NCBI RefSeq assembly: GCF_900100315.1
Contig: NZ_FNFF01000001.1
Coordinates: forward strand, 434,001-498,000
Direction: 5' to 3'
Origin: Streptomyces indicus
GTDB taxonomy: Bacteria; Actinomycetota; Actinomycetes; Streptomycetales; Streptomycetaceae
Length of the DNA: 64,000 bases
Part shown: one piece after another, positions 35,091-44,151 of the stretch
Layout of the letters: each line of letters begins with the position of its first letter
Position numbering within the stretch: position 1 is the first letter of the stretch
Made by a program: the position numbers and the translations under genes
Notes under the pieces: model-generated
Databases searched by the model: none
Told to the model about the DNA's origin: nothing
The model's input: the letters and a program-made list of their open reading frames with translations, nothing else

Positions 35091-35194
35091 TGCGTGCCGG
35101 TCGTACGCGTCCGCTCGGGCGCCAGTCGTACGTGTATCGCTCGCGCGCCGGTCGTACGTGTATCGCTCGCGCGCAGTCGTACGCGTACCGCTCG
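35091..35194. repeat. Four degenerate 25-27 bp tandem repeats after ppx; 349-bp intergenic region
   Basis: Units near 35091-35117, 35118-35143, 35144-35169 and 35170-35194, each containing a TCGTACGyGT core and ending CGCTCG. They start 41 bp after the ppx stop. From 35195 to 35398 there is no gene; the last 60 bp form the leader of the next gene with GGAG before its start. Confidence 0.7.
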
Positions 35195-35398
35195 CAGGCG
35201 CCGGCTGACCGGAAGAGGCGGGCGGAGCGGGGCCCGGGCCGGATACGGGGCCGCGCCGGCCGGGGACGCGGGACCCTGTAGACGGACGGGGTGCCGCGAT
35301 CGTGTCACCCCCCGACGGCTGGGTACCCGGCGGGAGCCCCGAGGGCGACGTACAGCACCGCTGGGCCCCGGGGTGACGTACAACCCCTGGAGACACTC

Positions 35399-36508
35399 AT
35401 GGACCTCGCCTTTCTCAACCCGCTGTGCGCACGCCCCGGCCCCTGGGCCTCCGTGTACGCCGACACCTCGCGGCACACCGAGTCCACGGCGAACGACCGC
35501 CGTCTCGAAGCACAGGCCGCGGTCCGCTCCCTGATGGCGCAGGGCGCGGACGAGGCCACCTGCCGCGCCGTGCAGAGCGCCGTGGAAGGGCTCGGGGACG
35601 ACCGCTCCTTCCCCGGCCGCGCGTTCTTCGCCACCGAGGGGGAGGTCGTCCTCGATCCGCCGCTCCTGACCGCGCCGCCCGGGGACCAGGCGTGCTGGGG
35701 CACGCTGCCGCGCATCGCCCCGCTGGTCGAGCTCAACAGCGGTGAACTCGTGTGCCTCGTCGCGTACATCGACCGCAAGGGCGCCGACTTCGAGCTGCGC
35801 GGCCCGGACGGCGCGCGCTTCACCGACGGGGTGACCGGTCACGCCTGGCCCCTGCACCGCACCCCCACCGGCGACTGGTCGGAGCGCCACTTCCAGAACA
35901 AGGTCGAGAACACCTGGCAGCAGAACGCCGCCCTGACCGCCGAGGCCATCGCCGCCCATCAGCAGGAAACGCGCGCGGACGTCGTGATCCTCGTCGGCGG
36001 TGAGCGTGAACGGCGCGCCGTGTACGAGCAGTTGCCGCAGCAGGTGGGCGCGCGGACCGTCGAGAGCCCGCACGGCGGGCGCGCGGCCGGTGCGGACACC
36101 CGGCTCCTCGACGAGGACGTGCGCGGCACGATGGCCGCGTTCGAACACCGGCGGGTGGCCGAGGACTTGGAGCGGTTCGAGGCCGCGCGCCACGCGGACG
36201 GGGAGCGGCGCACGGCGGCGGAGGGCGTGCCGGGCCTGGTGGAGGCGGCACGGGAGCACCGGATCGCCGAACTGCTGGTGCAGCCGGAGGGCGCCGACCT
36301 CCACCGCACCGTCTGGGTCGGCCCCGACCCGGACCAGTTGGCGGTGCGGCGTTCGGACCTGCCGTACCTGGGCGAGCGCCATCCCGAGCCGGCCCGCGCC
36401 GACGACGCGCTCCTTCGCTCGGCGGCGGCGACCGGCGCCGAGGCGCTCGCGGTGCCGCCGCAAGGTGCACCGGCGGGCGGTCTCGGCGCGCTGCTGCGGT
36501 GGGCCTGA
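35399..36508 (+). CDS. baeRF/Vms1-type protein (bacterial eRF1-family, Rv2629-like)
   Basis: A 369-residue protein resembling the actinobacterial Rv2629 group, assigned to the bacterial archaeo-eukaryotic release-factor family and related to Vms1/ANKZF1 peptidyl-tRNA hydrolases. The central segment HFQNKVENTWQQNA followed by ADVVILVGGERERRAVYEQLP is the family core; an LLRWA tail ends it. The start ATG at 35399 is the first in the conserved region. A role in rescuing stalled ribosomes or in dormancy has been suggested for the family; not shown here. It is a single rightward gene. Confidence 0.78.
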   Translation: MDLAFLNPLCARPGPWASVYADTSRHTESTANDRRLEAQAAVRSLMAQGADEATCRAVQSAVEGLGDDRSFPGRAFFATEGEVVLDPPLLTAPPGDQACWGTLPRIAPLVELNSGELVCLVAYIDRKGADFELRGPDGARFTDGVTGHAWPLHRTPTGDWSERHFQNKVENTWQQNAALTAEAIAAHQQETRADVVILVGGERERRAVYEQLPQQVGARTVESPHGGRAAGADTRLLDEDVRGTMAAFEHRRVAEDLERFEAARHADGERRTAAEGVPGLVEAAREHRIAELLVQPEGADLHRTVWVGPDPDQLAVRRSDLPYLGERHPEPARADDALLRSAAATGAEALAVPPQGAPAGGLGALLRWA

Positions 36509-36656
36509 GCGGTCCGCGGCGGAACCTCCGAGCCAGGTCCGGCACCCCAAGTGAGCAGGCATGACTCCGCGTGCCCGGGCTCCGGCCCGGGCGCCGGTGC
36601 AGGTTTCCCTGCGCCGCCCGGCGGTACTCGGCGGGCAGTCACGCGGAGGTGAGCAC

Positions 36657-37619
36657 ATGGCCGAGTACGGCTACTTCCTGGCAACCGAGGAATTCGGGCC
36701 CGCCGAGCTCGTCGAGCAGGCACGCATGGCCGAGCAGGCGGGGTTCGAGTCCCTGTGGATCTCCGATCACTTCCATCCGTGGAACGCGGCGCAGGGCCAG
36801 AGTCCCTTCGTCTGGTCGGTGATCGGTGCCCTCGCGGAGGCCGTATCGCTGCCCGTCGGCACGGCGGTGACCTGTCCGACACTGCGGATGCACCCCGCCG
36901 TGGTCGCCCAGGCTGCGGCGACGAGCGCGGTGATGACGCACGGCCGGTTCCGGCTCGGGGTCGGCTCCGGCGAGGCGCTGAACGAGCACATCCTCGGCAC
37001 CCGCTGGCCGCCCGCGCACGTCCGGCTCGACATGCTCGAAGAGGCGGTCCAGGTGATGCGCCAGCTGTTCACGGGCGAGGAGATCAACCACTACGGCAAG
37101 CACTACACCGTGGAGAACGCCCGGCTGTACACGGTGCCGGACGAGCCCGTGCCCATCGACGTCTCCGGGTTCGGGTCCAAGGCCACCTCGCTCGCCTCGC
37201 GCGTGGGCGACGGCTACATCACGATGACGCCCGACCCGGCGCTCGTCGAGCAGTTCCGCAAGGGCGGCGGCGGGTCGAAGCCCGTCAGCGGCGGTCTGAA
37301 GGTCTGCTACGGCAGTGACCGCGACGAGGCCGTACGCACCGTGCGCAGGCTCTGGTCCAACCAGTTGCTGCCCGGTGAGATGGGCCAGATCCTGCCCTCC
37401 CCGCGGCACTTCGAGCAGTTGGAGCCGCTGGTCACCGAGGAGCAGGTGGCGGACGCGATGGTGTGCGGCGACGACACGGACGCGCATGTCAGCGCGCTCT
37501 CCGCCTTCGCGGAGGCTGGCTTCGACCGGGTGTACGTGGGCCAGATCGGTCCGGACCAGCGCGGATTCTTCGACTTCTACCGGACGAAGGTGCTTCCGCA
37601 GCTGCAGAGTTCGAACTGA
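36657..37619 (+). CDS. LLM-class F420-dependent oxidoreductase (Fgd-like, TIGR03557 group)
   Basis: A 320-residue TIM-barrel enzyme using cofactor F420. Typical segments are MAEYGYFLATEEFGP, WISDHFHPWNAAQGQSPFVW and VGSGEALNEHILGTRWPP. The group includes F420-dependent glucose-6-phosphate dehydrogenase and related enzymes; the substrate is not predictable. ATG 36657 has GGAGGT at 6-base spacing. The stop is 33 bp from the end of the convergent SDR gene. Confidence 0.88.
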   Translation: MAEYGYFLATEEFGPAELVEQARMAEQAGFESLWISDHFHPWNAAQGQSPFVWSVIGALAEAVSLPVGTAVTCPTLRMHPAVVAQAAATSAVMTHGRFRLGVGSGEALNEHILGTRWPPAHVRLDMLEEAVQVMRQLFTGEEINHYGKHYTVENARLYTVPDEPVPIDVSGFGSKATSLASRVGDGYITMTPDPALVEQFRKGGGGSKPVSGGLKVCYGSDRDEAVRTVRRLWSNQLLPGEMGQILPSPRHFEQLEPLVTEEQVADAMVCGDDTDAHVSALSAFAEAGFDRVYVGQIGPDQRGFFDFYRTKVLPQLQSSN

Positions 37620-37652
37620 GACGGCTCCGGAGCCGGGCTGGGGCGACCGGCT

Positions 37653-38675
37653 TCAGCGGCGGGCCGTCCCCGTCCGCCGCCGCCCGGCCGCCACCACCAT
37701 CCCGAGCGCCGCCGCCACGGCGAGCCGGTTGCGCTGCCGCGAGAGCCAGGCCTGCGCGCTGCGCTTCCGCGCCTCCTCGTCGAAGCGGCCGTGTGCGCCC
37801 GCGTCGGGCCCGCCCGTGCCGTCCGCGGGCGACCACAGGTTCCCGAACGAGTAGCCGGTGCCCTGCTCGTCCCACTGGCGCGTGTACACGTGGCGGGCGA
37901 GGTAGCGGTCGAGCAGGCCCGGCGCCACGGCGTTGACGAGCAGCGTGGCCGCGGTCGAGCCGCCGGTCCAGTACTCGCGGCGCCGCGGATGGGCGGCCGC
38001 GTGCACGACGGCCCGTGCGGCGGTCTCGGGCTGGTGGACGGGCGCGACGGGACGCGAGCGGCCGGGGAGCCGGCTGATCACCCAGTCGAACTGCGGGGTG
38101 TTGACGGCGGGCAGCTGCACCATCGTGGTGCGGACGCGGCTTCCGTGGTGCAGGAGTTCGCAGCGCAGCGACTCGTTGAAGCCCTGGATCGCGTGCTTGG
38201 CCCCGCAGTACGCCGACTGGAGCGGGATCCCGCGGTACGCGAGGGCCGAGCCGACCTGCACGATCGTGCCGTGGTCGCGCGGCAGCATCCGGCGCAGGGC
38301 CGCGCGCGTGCCGAACACGCAGCCCAGATAGGTCACTTCGGTGACGCGGCGGAACTCGTCGGGGGTGATCTCCGGGAACGGCGCGAAGATGCCCGCGAAG
38401 GCGTTGTTCACCCAGACGTCGATCGGTCCGAGCTCCGCCTCGATCTGTTCGGCCGCGGCCTCGACGGCTTTGGCGTCGGACACGTCCGCGGGGACGACGA
38501 GGGCCTTCCCGCCGGCCGACCGCACCTCATCGGCCACGGCCGTGAGCCCGGTGCGGCCGCGCGCGAGCAGCGCGACCCGGTCACCGCGTGCGCCGAAGGC
38601 CCGGGCGGCGGCGCGTCCCACGCCGGCGCTCGCTCCCGTCACCACCACGGTCCTGCGCCGGTGCAGACCTTTCAC
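37653..38675 (-). CDS. SDR-family oxidoreductase
   Basis: A short-chain dehydrogenase of 340 residues. TGASAGVGRAAARAFG is the NAD(P) site, VNNAFAG the structural motif, and SAYCGAKHAIQGF holds the catalytic Tyr/Lys. A C-terminal extension of about 100 residues (PLxxRYLARHVYTRQ region, then a basic tail with a hydrophobic stretch VAAALGMVVAAG) may contact the membrane. The start is GTG 38673-38675. 218 bp of non-coding DNA separate it from the HhH gene; I see no clear motif there. Confidence 0.87.
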   Translation of the reverse strand: MKGLHRRRTVVVTGASAGVGRAAARAFGARGDRVALLARGRTGLTAVADEVRSAGGKALVVPADVSDAKAVEAAAEQIEAELGPIDVWVNNAFAGIFAPFPEITPDEFRRVTEVTYLGCVFGTRAALRRMLPRDHGTIVQVGSALAYRGIPLQSAYCGAKHAIQGFNESLRCELLHHGSRVRTTMVQLPAVNTPQFDWVISRLPGRSRPVAPVHQPETAARAVVHAAAHPRRREYWTGGSTAATLLVNAVAPGLLDRYLARHVYTRQWDEQGTGYSFGNLWSPADGTGGPDAGAHGRFDEEARKRSAQAWLSRQRNRLAVAAALGMVVAAGRRRTGTARR

Positions 38676-38893
38676 CGTCCGTCCCCTTCCTTCGTCCTGC
38701 GGCGCCGTGCCCGCCGAACGGCCCTCCGTTGGCGCACGGCGCCCCCGCACCCCACACACACTGAAGGGACCGGGTTACGGTCACGAGCGCCGCCGTCCCA
38801 GGCGGCACCCGCGGCCGCAACCACAGTCCCTTGGCCACTCAGCCAGCGGCCGGGTATCCCCTCCCTCCGCCCTCAAACCCTCCAGGGCAACGG

Positions 38894-39559
38894 TTAGTTG
38901 GACGCGTGCTCCCGCTCCATGACGTCCGCGGCGACCTGCCGGTCGAGGGCCGCCCTGACCAGGGCCGCCGCGAACATGACGTGTTCCGTGTCGTCCACCA
39001 GCGCCGCGAGTTTCCGTTCCTGGCGCGGCAGTCCGAGGCGTTCGGCGCCGTCCAGCGCCTTCTGTCCGAAGTACGGGGCGGTCTCGGGCCAGACGCCCTG
39101 CACCTCCCGTACGAAGATGTCGGCGCCCGCGGGCCCGAGGCCCGGCACCCGCTGCAACTCCGCGCGCAGAGCGGGCACGTCGGCGCACGTGTCGCGCAGC
39201 CGGCGCAGATCCCAGCCGTACTCCTCGCGCAGCAGCTCCGCGCCCTCGCCCAGCTGGGTGGCGGTGCGTTCGTCGTAGCGCCGGTAGCCGCCGCGGCCGA
39301 GGGCGTCGACCCGCTCCTGCCAGCCGGACTCCGCCATGCCCGTGGCGTCGCGCAGGCCCGCGCCGAAGAGCGCACGGGCCGCGGCCACGGCGGTCGCGCT
39401 GCGGATCCGGGCGCTCAACAGGCAGGAGAGCACGAGGAGTTGGTACAGCGGCTGCGGGGTGTTGCGCAGCCGGATCCCGGCGTCCTGCGCGTAGGTACGG
39501 CCGTACTCGCCGAGCAGGGTCCGCGCGAGCTCGCGGGACCTCCGTGCCGCGCCGTCCAT
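38894..39559 (-). CDS. Helix-hairpin-helix DNA glycosylase-like protein
   Basis: A 221-residue all-helical protein similar to endonuclease III-type base-excision glycosylases. The helix-hairpin-helix is LQRVPGLGPAGADIFVREVQG, and QPLYQLLVLSCLLSARIRSA resembles the N-terminal helices. The Cys residues of the iron-sulfur cluster are absent, and the usual catalytic Lys is not evident, so activity is uncertain. It ends in TAA, unusual here. It lies downstream of a small DUF6479-type gene with a 6-bp gap. Confidence 0.75.
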   Translation of the reverse strand: MDGAARRSRELARTLLGEYGRTYAQDAGIRLRNTPQPLYQLLVLSCLLSARIRSATAVAAARALFGAGLRDATGMAESGWQERVDALGRGGYRRYDERTATQLGEGAELLREEYGWDLRRLRDTCADVPALRAELQRVPGLGPAGADIFVREVQGVWPETAPYFGQKALDGAERLGLPRQERKLAALVDDTEHVMFAAALVRAALDRQVAADVMEREHASN

Positions 39560-39565
39560 GGGGTC

Positions 39566-39931
39566 TCAGCCCTGCTTCCCGCCGGGACCGCCGCTGCCGA
39601 AGGCACCGCTGCTCCCGGGGCTCCACTTGGGGCGCTCGGTCTCGGAGCTGCTCCGGGTCGGGGAGTGCCGCAGCTGGTGCGGTGTCAGCCGGTCGCCGTC
39701 GCGCGGCACCTCCTCGGGTTCGCGCATCTCCTGGACCGTGCGGGAACGCCGGCCCCCGGGCAGCTTCGGCTGCTCATCAGGCGTCGGCGGACGCGGGGCA
39801 CGGTCCTGCCTGCGGCGGCCCCACCAGAAGGCGCCGAGCAGCATGCCCACGATGGCGAGCCCCACGAGGGCCATCGCGATGCCCATCGCTCCGCCCTGCG
39901 CGGCCGCCCCTTCGATCGTTGCGTTGCTCAT
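39566..39931 (-). CDS. Small DUF6479-type membrane protein
   Basis: About 121 residues. A single hydrophobic segment (GIAMALVGLAIVGMLLGAFWWG) near residues 15-36 is followed by a basic, Pro-rich cytoplasmic tail containing PTPDEQPKLPGG and MREPEEVPRDGDRLTPHQL, known in many Streptomyces as DUF6479. The function is unknown. I chose ATG 39929-39931 because GGACGG lies 9 bases upstream; an ATG nine bases earlier is possible. It probably shares a transcript with the HhH gene. Confidence 0.7.
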   Translation of the reverse strand: MSNATIEGAAAQGGAMGIAMALVGLAIVGMLLGAFWWGRRRQDRAPRPPTPDEQPKLPGGRRSRTVQEMREPEEVPRDGDRLTPHQLRHSPTRSSSETERPKWSPGSSGAFGSGGPGGKQG

Positions 39932-40036
39932 GACGTTCATCCGTCCCGAGTACCCGTCGGTGCGGGGGTCAGACCCCGTTGCCGACCCGGTCACGCTGTG
40001 CGGACCCCTGCCGCACGGGCTGTGCGGATCCGGGGC

Positions 40037-40516
40037 TCACCTGGGCGTGGGCTGCTCCGCCTGGAACATCCAGTGGTGCTTCTCCAGCTGGGCGGTCAGG
40101 CCGAGCAGCACGTCCTGGCTCACCAGGTCGGTCTCGCCGGTGGTGTGGATGCGCTCGTGCATCCGCCGTATGGTCCCGGCGAGCGCCTCGACGAGCAGCT
40201 CGACCACGGCGTCGTCCTTCAGCCAGCCCTCCGGCGGCTGCGCAAGGCGGGTCTGGCGGGCGAGCGTCGCGGCCCGGCCGTCGGGCGGTACGCCGATGGT
40301 CGCCGAGCGTTCGGCGATCGTGTCCGCGTAGCTGCGGGCCGTGGCGACCACCTCGTCGAGCTGGAGGTGGATCGAGCGGAACCTGGGGCCGAGGATGTTC
40401 CAGTGCGCCTGCTTGGCGATCAGCGACAGGTCGAGCAGATCGACCAGGGCGCCTTGCAGGACCTCTGCGGTGGCCTTGACCGCGGCCTCGGGGACCTGCG
40501 TGTGCACGGCAGTCAT
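40037..40516 (-). CDS. dps: Dps-family DNA-protecting ferritin-like protein
   Basis: A 159-residue Dps protein that oxidises and stores iron with H2O2 and binds DNA. The ferroxidase signature is KQAHWNILGPRFRSIHLQLDEVV with the second-half residues in SYADTIAERSATIG. The start ATG 40514-40516 has GGAGG at 8-base spacing. It is divergent from the ECF41 sigma gene at 40731 across 214 bp, so the sigma factor or oxidative stress may control it. Confidence 0.92.
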   Translation of the reverse strand: MTAVHTQVPEAAVKATAEVLQGALVDLLDLSLIAKQAHWNILGPRFRSIHLQLDEVVATARSYADTIAERSATIGVPPDGRAATLARQTRLAQPPEGWLKDDAVVELLVEALAGTIRRMHERIHTTGETDLVSQDVLLGLTAQLEKHHWMFQAEQPTPR

Positions 40517-40730
40517 CGAAAGGCCTCCTGTGACGACGTCGGGTGCTGTCGGTCCGGGTGCCCCGGTGCGTGCGGCGTATGCGGCGCGTCGGGCGGTGGC
40601 GGGAAGCCGCGGCCCGGCCCGGGCGTTGTCACACTTCCGGGCCGTGCGGCATCCCATGGAGGAAGCAGAGCGCGCGGGCCGTCCGGACCCCGCGCGCGAA
40701 CCCGAGCCGCATCCCACCGAGGAGTCGTAC

Positions 40731-41621
40731 ATGGACCAGTCCGCGGACCGCGCCACCACCGCTTTCGTCGCGCACCGCAACCTCCTGTTCACCGTGGCCT
40801 ACGAGATGCTCGGCTCCGCGGCCGACGCCGAGGACGTGCTCCAGGAGACCTGGCTGAAGTGGACCGGCGTGGACCTGGACGAGGTGCGCGAGCCGCGGGC
40901 GTACCTGGTGCGGATCACGACGCGGCAGGCCCTGATGCGGCTGCGTTCGCTCAAGCGCCGCAAGGAGGAGTACGTCGGCCCGTGGCTGCCCGAGCCGCTG
41001 CTCACCGCTCCCGACGTGGCGGAGAACGTCGAGCTCGCCGAGAGCGTGTCGACGGCGATGCTGCTCGTCCTGGAGACGCTCGGCCCCACGGAACGTGCGG
41101 TGTTCGTGCTGCGCGAGGTCTTCGCGCTCGGGTACGACGAGATCGCGGCCGCGGTCGACAAGTCCCCCGCCGCCGTACGCCAGATCGCGCACCGCGCCCG
41201 CAGCCATGTCGCGGCGCGCCGGCCGCGCGAGAAGGTCACCTCGGACGCGGCGCAGGACGCGCTCGACGCGTTCCGGCGCGCGGTCGAGACCGGTGATCTG
41301 CAGGGCCTGTTCGACAAGCTGGCGCCGGACGTGGTGATGCTGACGGACGGCGGCGGACTCAAGCAGGCGCAGCTGAATCCGCTCGTCGGGGTCGAAGAGG
41401 TGGGCCGCTTCCTGGAGTTCGCGGTGCCGAACCTCGCGGGCGTCGGATCGGTGGAGCCGGTGCAGGCCAACGGGTCGCCTGCGCTGATCGTCCGGATCGG
41501 CGGCGAGATCGACGGAGTCCTGACCGTACGGATCGACGACGGCCTGATCACCGGCCTCTACCACGTGCGCAACCCCGAGAAGCTGTCGCACATCGGCAGG
41601 GAGACGCCGGTCAGCCGGTGA
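40731..41621 (+). CDS. ECF41-family RNA polymerase sigma factor (SigJ-like) with SnoaL-type C-terminus
   Basis: A 296-residue sigma factor. Regions sigma2 and sigma4 occupy about residues 10-165. Between and after them lie the ECF41 hallmarks: WLPEP (85-89), DGGG (206-209) and NPEKL (281-285, usually NPDKL). The C-terminal SnoaL_2-like domain acts as a built-in regulator in this group. ECF41 genes usually sit beside carboxymuconolactone decarboxylase, oxidoreductase or epimerase genes; here the neighbour is dps. GAGGAG precedes ATG 40731. The tail of the gene, including the stop, is duplicated downstream. Confidence 0.9.
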   Translation: MDQSADRATTAFVAHRNLLFTVAYEMLGSAADAEDVLQETWLKWTGVDLDEVREPRAYLVRITTRQALMRLRSLKRRKEEYVGPWLPEPLLTAPDVAENVELAESVSTAMLLVLETLGPTERAVFVLREVFALGYDEIAAAVDKSPAAVRQIAHRARSHVAARRPREKVTSDAAQDALDAFRRAVETGDLQGLFDKLAPDVVMLTDGGGLKQAQLNPLVGVEEVGRFLEFAVPNLAGVGSVEPVQANGSPALIVRIGGEIDGVLTVRIDDGLITGLYHVRNPEKLSHIGRETPVSR

Positions 41622-41666
41622 CCGCTGTCGCACAACGGCGGGAAGAAGCCGGTCAGCCGGTGATCG
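41583..41666 (+). repeat. Tandem duplication of the ECF41 gene tail including the stop codon
   Basis: The last 42 bases (41583-41624, including TGA at 41619-41621) recur at 41625-41666 with 37 of 42 identical. The 42-bp period keeps the frame, so the second copy would encode nearly the same peptide tail (LSHIG... to PVSR) and a second TGA at 41661-41663. Confidence 0.9.
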
Positions 41667-41762
41667 CGGACGGCGGCGGCTTGATCCGCCCTGCGCGAGG
41701 TACCCGGCGGACATGACGTCCACCACCACAGGGGCGGCCCCCGCAGGAGCGGAGGGCCGCCC

Positions 41763-44114
41763 GTGATCGAACATCCGGCGTTCAGCACCGAGCCGTGGCA
41801 AGTCCGGGAGGAATCCCTGAACTTGGACGTGCTGCCGCAGAGCGAGTCGCTGTTCGCGCTCTCCAACGGCCACATCGGCTGGCGCGGCAACCTCGACGAG
41901 GGCGAGCCGCACGGCCTGCCCGGCAGCTACCTCAACGGGGTGTACGAGCTGCGGCCCATGCCGTACGCGGAGGAGGCCTACGGCTATCCGGACGTGGGCG
42001 AGGCCGTGATCAACGTGACGAACGGCAAGGTGATGCGCCTGCTCGTCGACGACGAGCCGTTCGATCTGCGCTACGGCACGCTCCACCACCACGAGCGCAC
42101 CCTCGACTTCCGCACCGGGATGCTGCACCGCACGGTCGAGTGGACCTCGCCGGCGGGCCGCCGCGTCCGCGTGCGCACCACACGCCTGGTCTCCTTCACG
42201 CAGCGCTCCGTGGCGGCGATCCGCTACGAGGTGGAGCCCGTCTCGCACGACACGCGCGTGGTGGTGCAGTCCGAGCTCGTCACCAACGAGCAACTGCCGC
42301 CCAGCGACGGCGATCCGCGCAGCGCCACCGTCCTGGAGTCGCCGCTGCAACCCGAGGAGCATCATGCGTACGGCGCGAACCTGGGCCTGATCCACATCAC
42401 GGCCAAGAGCAGGCTGCGCGTGGCGGTGGCCGCCGAGCACCACGTGGACGGGCCGGACGGCTGGCAGAGCTCCGCCGAGTCCGAGACCGACCTGGCGCGC
42501 TTCACGGTGGTCAGCAGGCTGCGGCCGGGGCAGCGGCTGCGCGTGGACAAGGCCGTGGCGTACGGCTGGTCGCGCACCCGCTCGCTGCCCGCGCTGCGCG
42601 ACCAGGTGGACGCGGCCCTCGCCGCCGCCCGGCACACGGGCTGGGACGGCCTGGCCCGCGAGCAGCGCGAGCGCCTCGACGCGTTCTGGGAGCACGCCGA
42701 CGTCGAGGTGCGCGGCGACCAACGGCTGCAACAGGCCGTACGGTTCGCCCTGTTCCACGTCCTCCAGGCGGGCGCTCGGGCCGAGGAGCAGCCCATCCCC
42801 GCCAAGGGGCTGACCGGTCCGGGATACGACGGCCACTGCTTCTGGGACACCGAGGCGTACATCCTGCCGATCCTCACGTACACGGCGCCCGAAGCCGTGG
42901 CGCAGGCCCTGAAGTGGCGGCACGGCACCCTGCCCGTCGCGCAGGAGCGGGCCGGGCAGCTCGGCCTGGCGGGCGCGGCGTTCCCCTGGCGCACGATCGC
43001 GGGCCGTGAGTGCTCGGGCTACTGGCCGGCGGGCGCGGCCGCCTTCCATGTCAACGCCGCGATCGCCGCGGCCGTGGTGCGCTACGTGGCGTGCACCGGG
43101 GACGCGGACTTCGAGCGGGAGGTGGGGCTCGAACTCCTCGTGCAGAGCGCCCGGTTGTGGCACTCCCTGGGGCACCAGGACGAGCACGGCGTCTTCCACA
43201 TCGACGGGGTGACGGGCCCGGACGAGTACAGCGCCCTCATGGACGACAACCTCTACACCAACCTGATGGCGCAGGAGAATCTGCGCGAAGCGGCGGCGGC
43301 CGTGGACCGGCACCCGGAGGAGGCCCGCAGACTCGGGGTGGACGAGGGACAAGTGCGCTGCTGGCGCCGGGCCGCGGACGCGATGGCCGTCCCGTACAAC
43401 GAGGAACTCGGCGTCCACGAGCAGTCCGCCGGGTTCACGCGCCGGGCACGCTGGGACTTCGACGCCACGCGCCCCGGCCAGTACCCGCTGATGAACCACT
43501 TCCACTACTTCGCCCTGTACCGCAGCCAGGTCATCAAGCAGGCGGACCTGGTGCTCGCGCTGTTCCTGCGCGGTGAGGCGTTCACCGAGGAGGAGACCGA
43601 GCGGGCCTTCGCGTACTACGAGGAGCTGACGGTGCGGGACTCCTCGCTGTCGGCCGCCTGCCAGGCCGTGGTCGCGGCGCGCACGGGCCATCTCGACCTG
43701 GCGTACAACTACTTGGGGGAGACCTCGCTGATCGATCTGCGCGATCTCAAGGACGACACCCGCAACGGTCTGCATCTGGCCTCGCTGGCCGGGAGCTGGA
43801 TCGCGCTGGTCGCGGGGTTCGGCGGGCTGCGCCGCCAGGGCGGCACGCTGTCGTTCGCGCCGCGGCTGCCGGGGCACCTGTTCCGGCTCTCGTTCCGTGT
43901 CACGGCCTTCGGCCGCAGCATCGCCGTGTGCATCACGCCGGACGAGGCCACGTACACGCTGCTGAGCGGTGATCCGGTGGTCGTGCGGCACCACGGCGAG
44001 AAGGTGAAGCTGACGCCGGACTCCTCCGAGACCCGGGCGCTGCCGGAGGTCCCGTCCCTGCGGGCACCGCGTCAGCCGAAGGGCAGGGAGCCGGTGCCGT
44101 TCGCCGAGCAGTGA
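41763..44114 (+). CDS. GH65 disaccharide phosphorylase (kojibiose/trehalose phosphorylase type)
   Basis: A 783-residue family 65 enzyme that splits an alpha-glucosyl disaccharide with phosphate. QSESLFALSNGHIGWRGNLD opens the N-terminal beta domain, and the (alpha/alpha)6 catalytic part contains GHCFWDTEAYILP and the catalytic Glu in VTGPDEYSALMDDN. The exact sugar is uncertain, and no beta-phosphoglucomutase gene is adjacent. The start is GTG 41763 with GGAGGG upstream. It appears to be a single-gene transcript. Confidence 0.9.
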   Translation: MIEHPAFSTEPWQVREESLNLDVLPQSESLFALSNGHIGWRGNLDEGEPHGLPGSYLNGVYELRPMPYAEEAYGYPDVGEAVINVTNGKVMRLLVDDEPFDLRYGTLHHHERTLDFRTGMLHRTVEWTSPAGRRVRVRTTRLVSFTQRSVAAIRYEVEPVSHDTRVVVQSELVTNEQLPPSDGDPRSATVLESPLQPEEHHAYGANLGLIHITAKSRLRVAVAAEHHVDGPDGWQSSAESETDLARFTVVSRLRPGQRLRVDKAVAYGWSRTRSLPALRDQVDAALAAARHTGWDGLAREQRERLDAFWEHADVEVRGDQRLQQAVRFALFHVLQAGARAEEQPIPAKGLTGPGYDGHCFWDTEAYILPILTYTAPEAVAQALKWRHGTLPVAQERAGQLGLAGAAFPWRTIAGRECSGYWPAGAAAFHVNAAIAAAVVRYVACTGDADFEREVGLELLVQSARLWHSLGHQDEHGVFHIDGVTGPDEYSALMDDNLYTNLMAQENLREAAAAVDRHPEEARRLGVDEGQVRCWRRAADAMAVPYNEELGVHEQSAGFTRRARWDFDATRPGQYPLMNHFHYFALYRSQVIKQADLVLALFLRGEAFTEEETERAFAYYEELTVRDSSLSAACQAVVAARTGHLDLAYNYLGETSLIDLRDLKDDTRNGLHLASLAGSWIALVAGFGGLRRQGGTLSFAPRLPGHLFRLSFRVTAFGRSIAVCITPDEATYTLLSGDPVVVRHHGEKVKLTPDSSETRALPEVPSLRAPRQPKGREPVPFAEQ

Positions 44115-44151
44115 ACGGCACCAAGCAGGGCCCGGCGGCGGTCAGCTCACG

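Noticed and set aside
40629..43994. Leftward open frame of about 1,120 codons opposite the ECF41 and GH65 genes
   Set aside because: No recognisable domain and a composition typical of antisense frames; both genes on the other strand are strong family matches.
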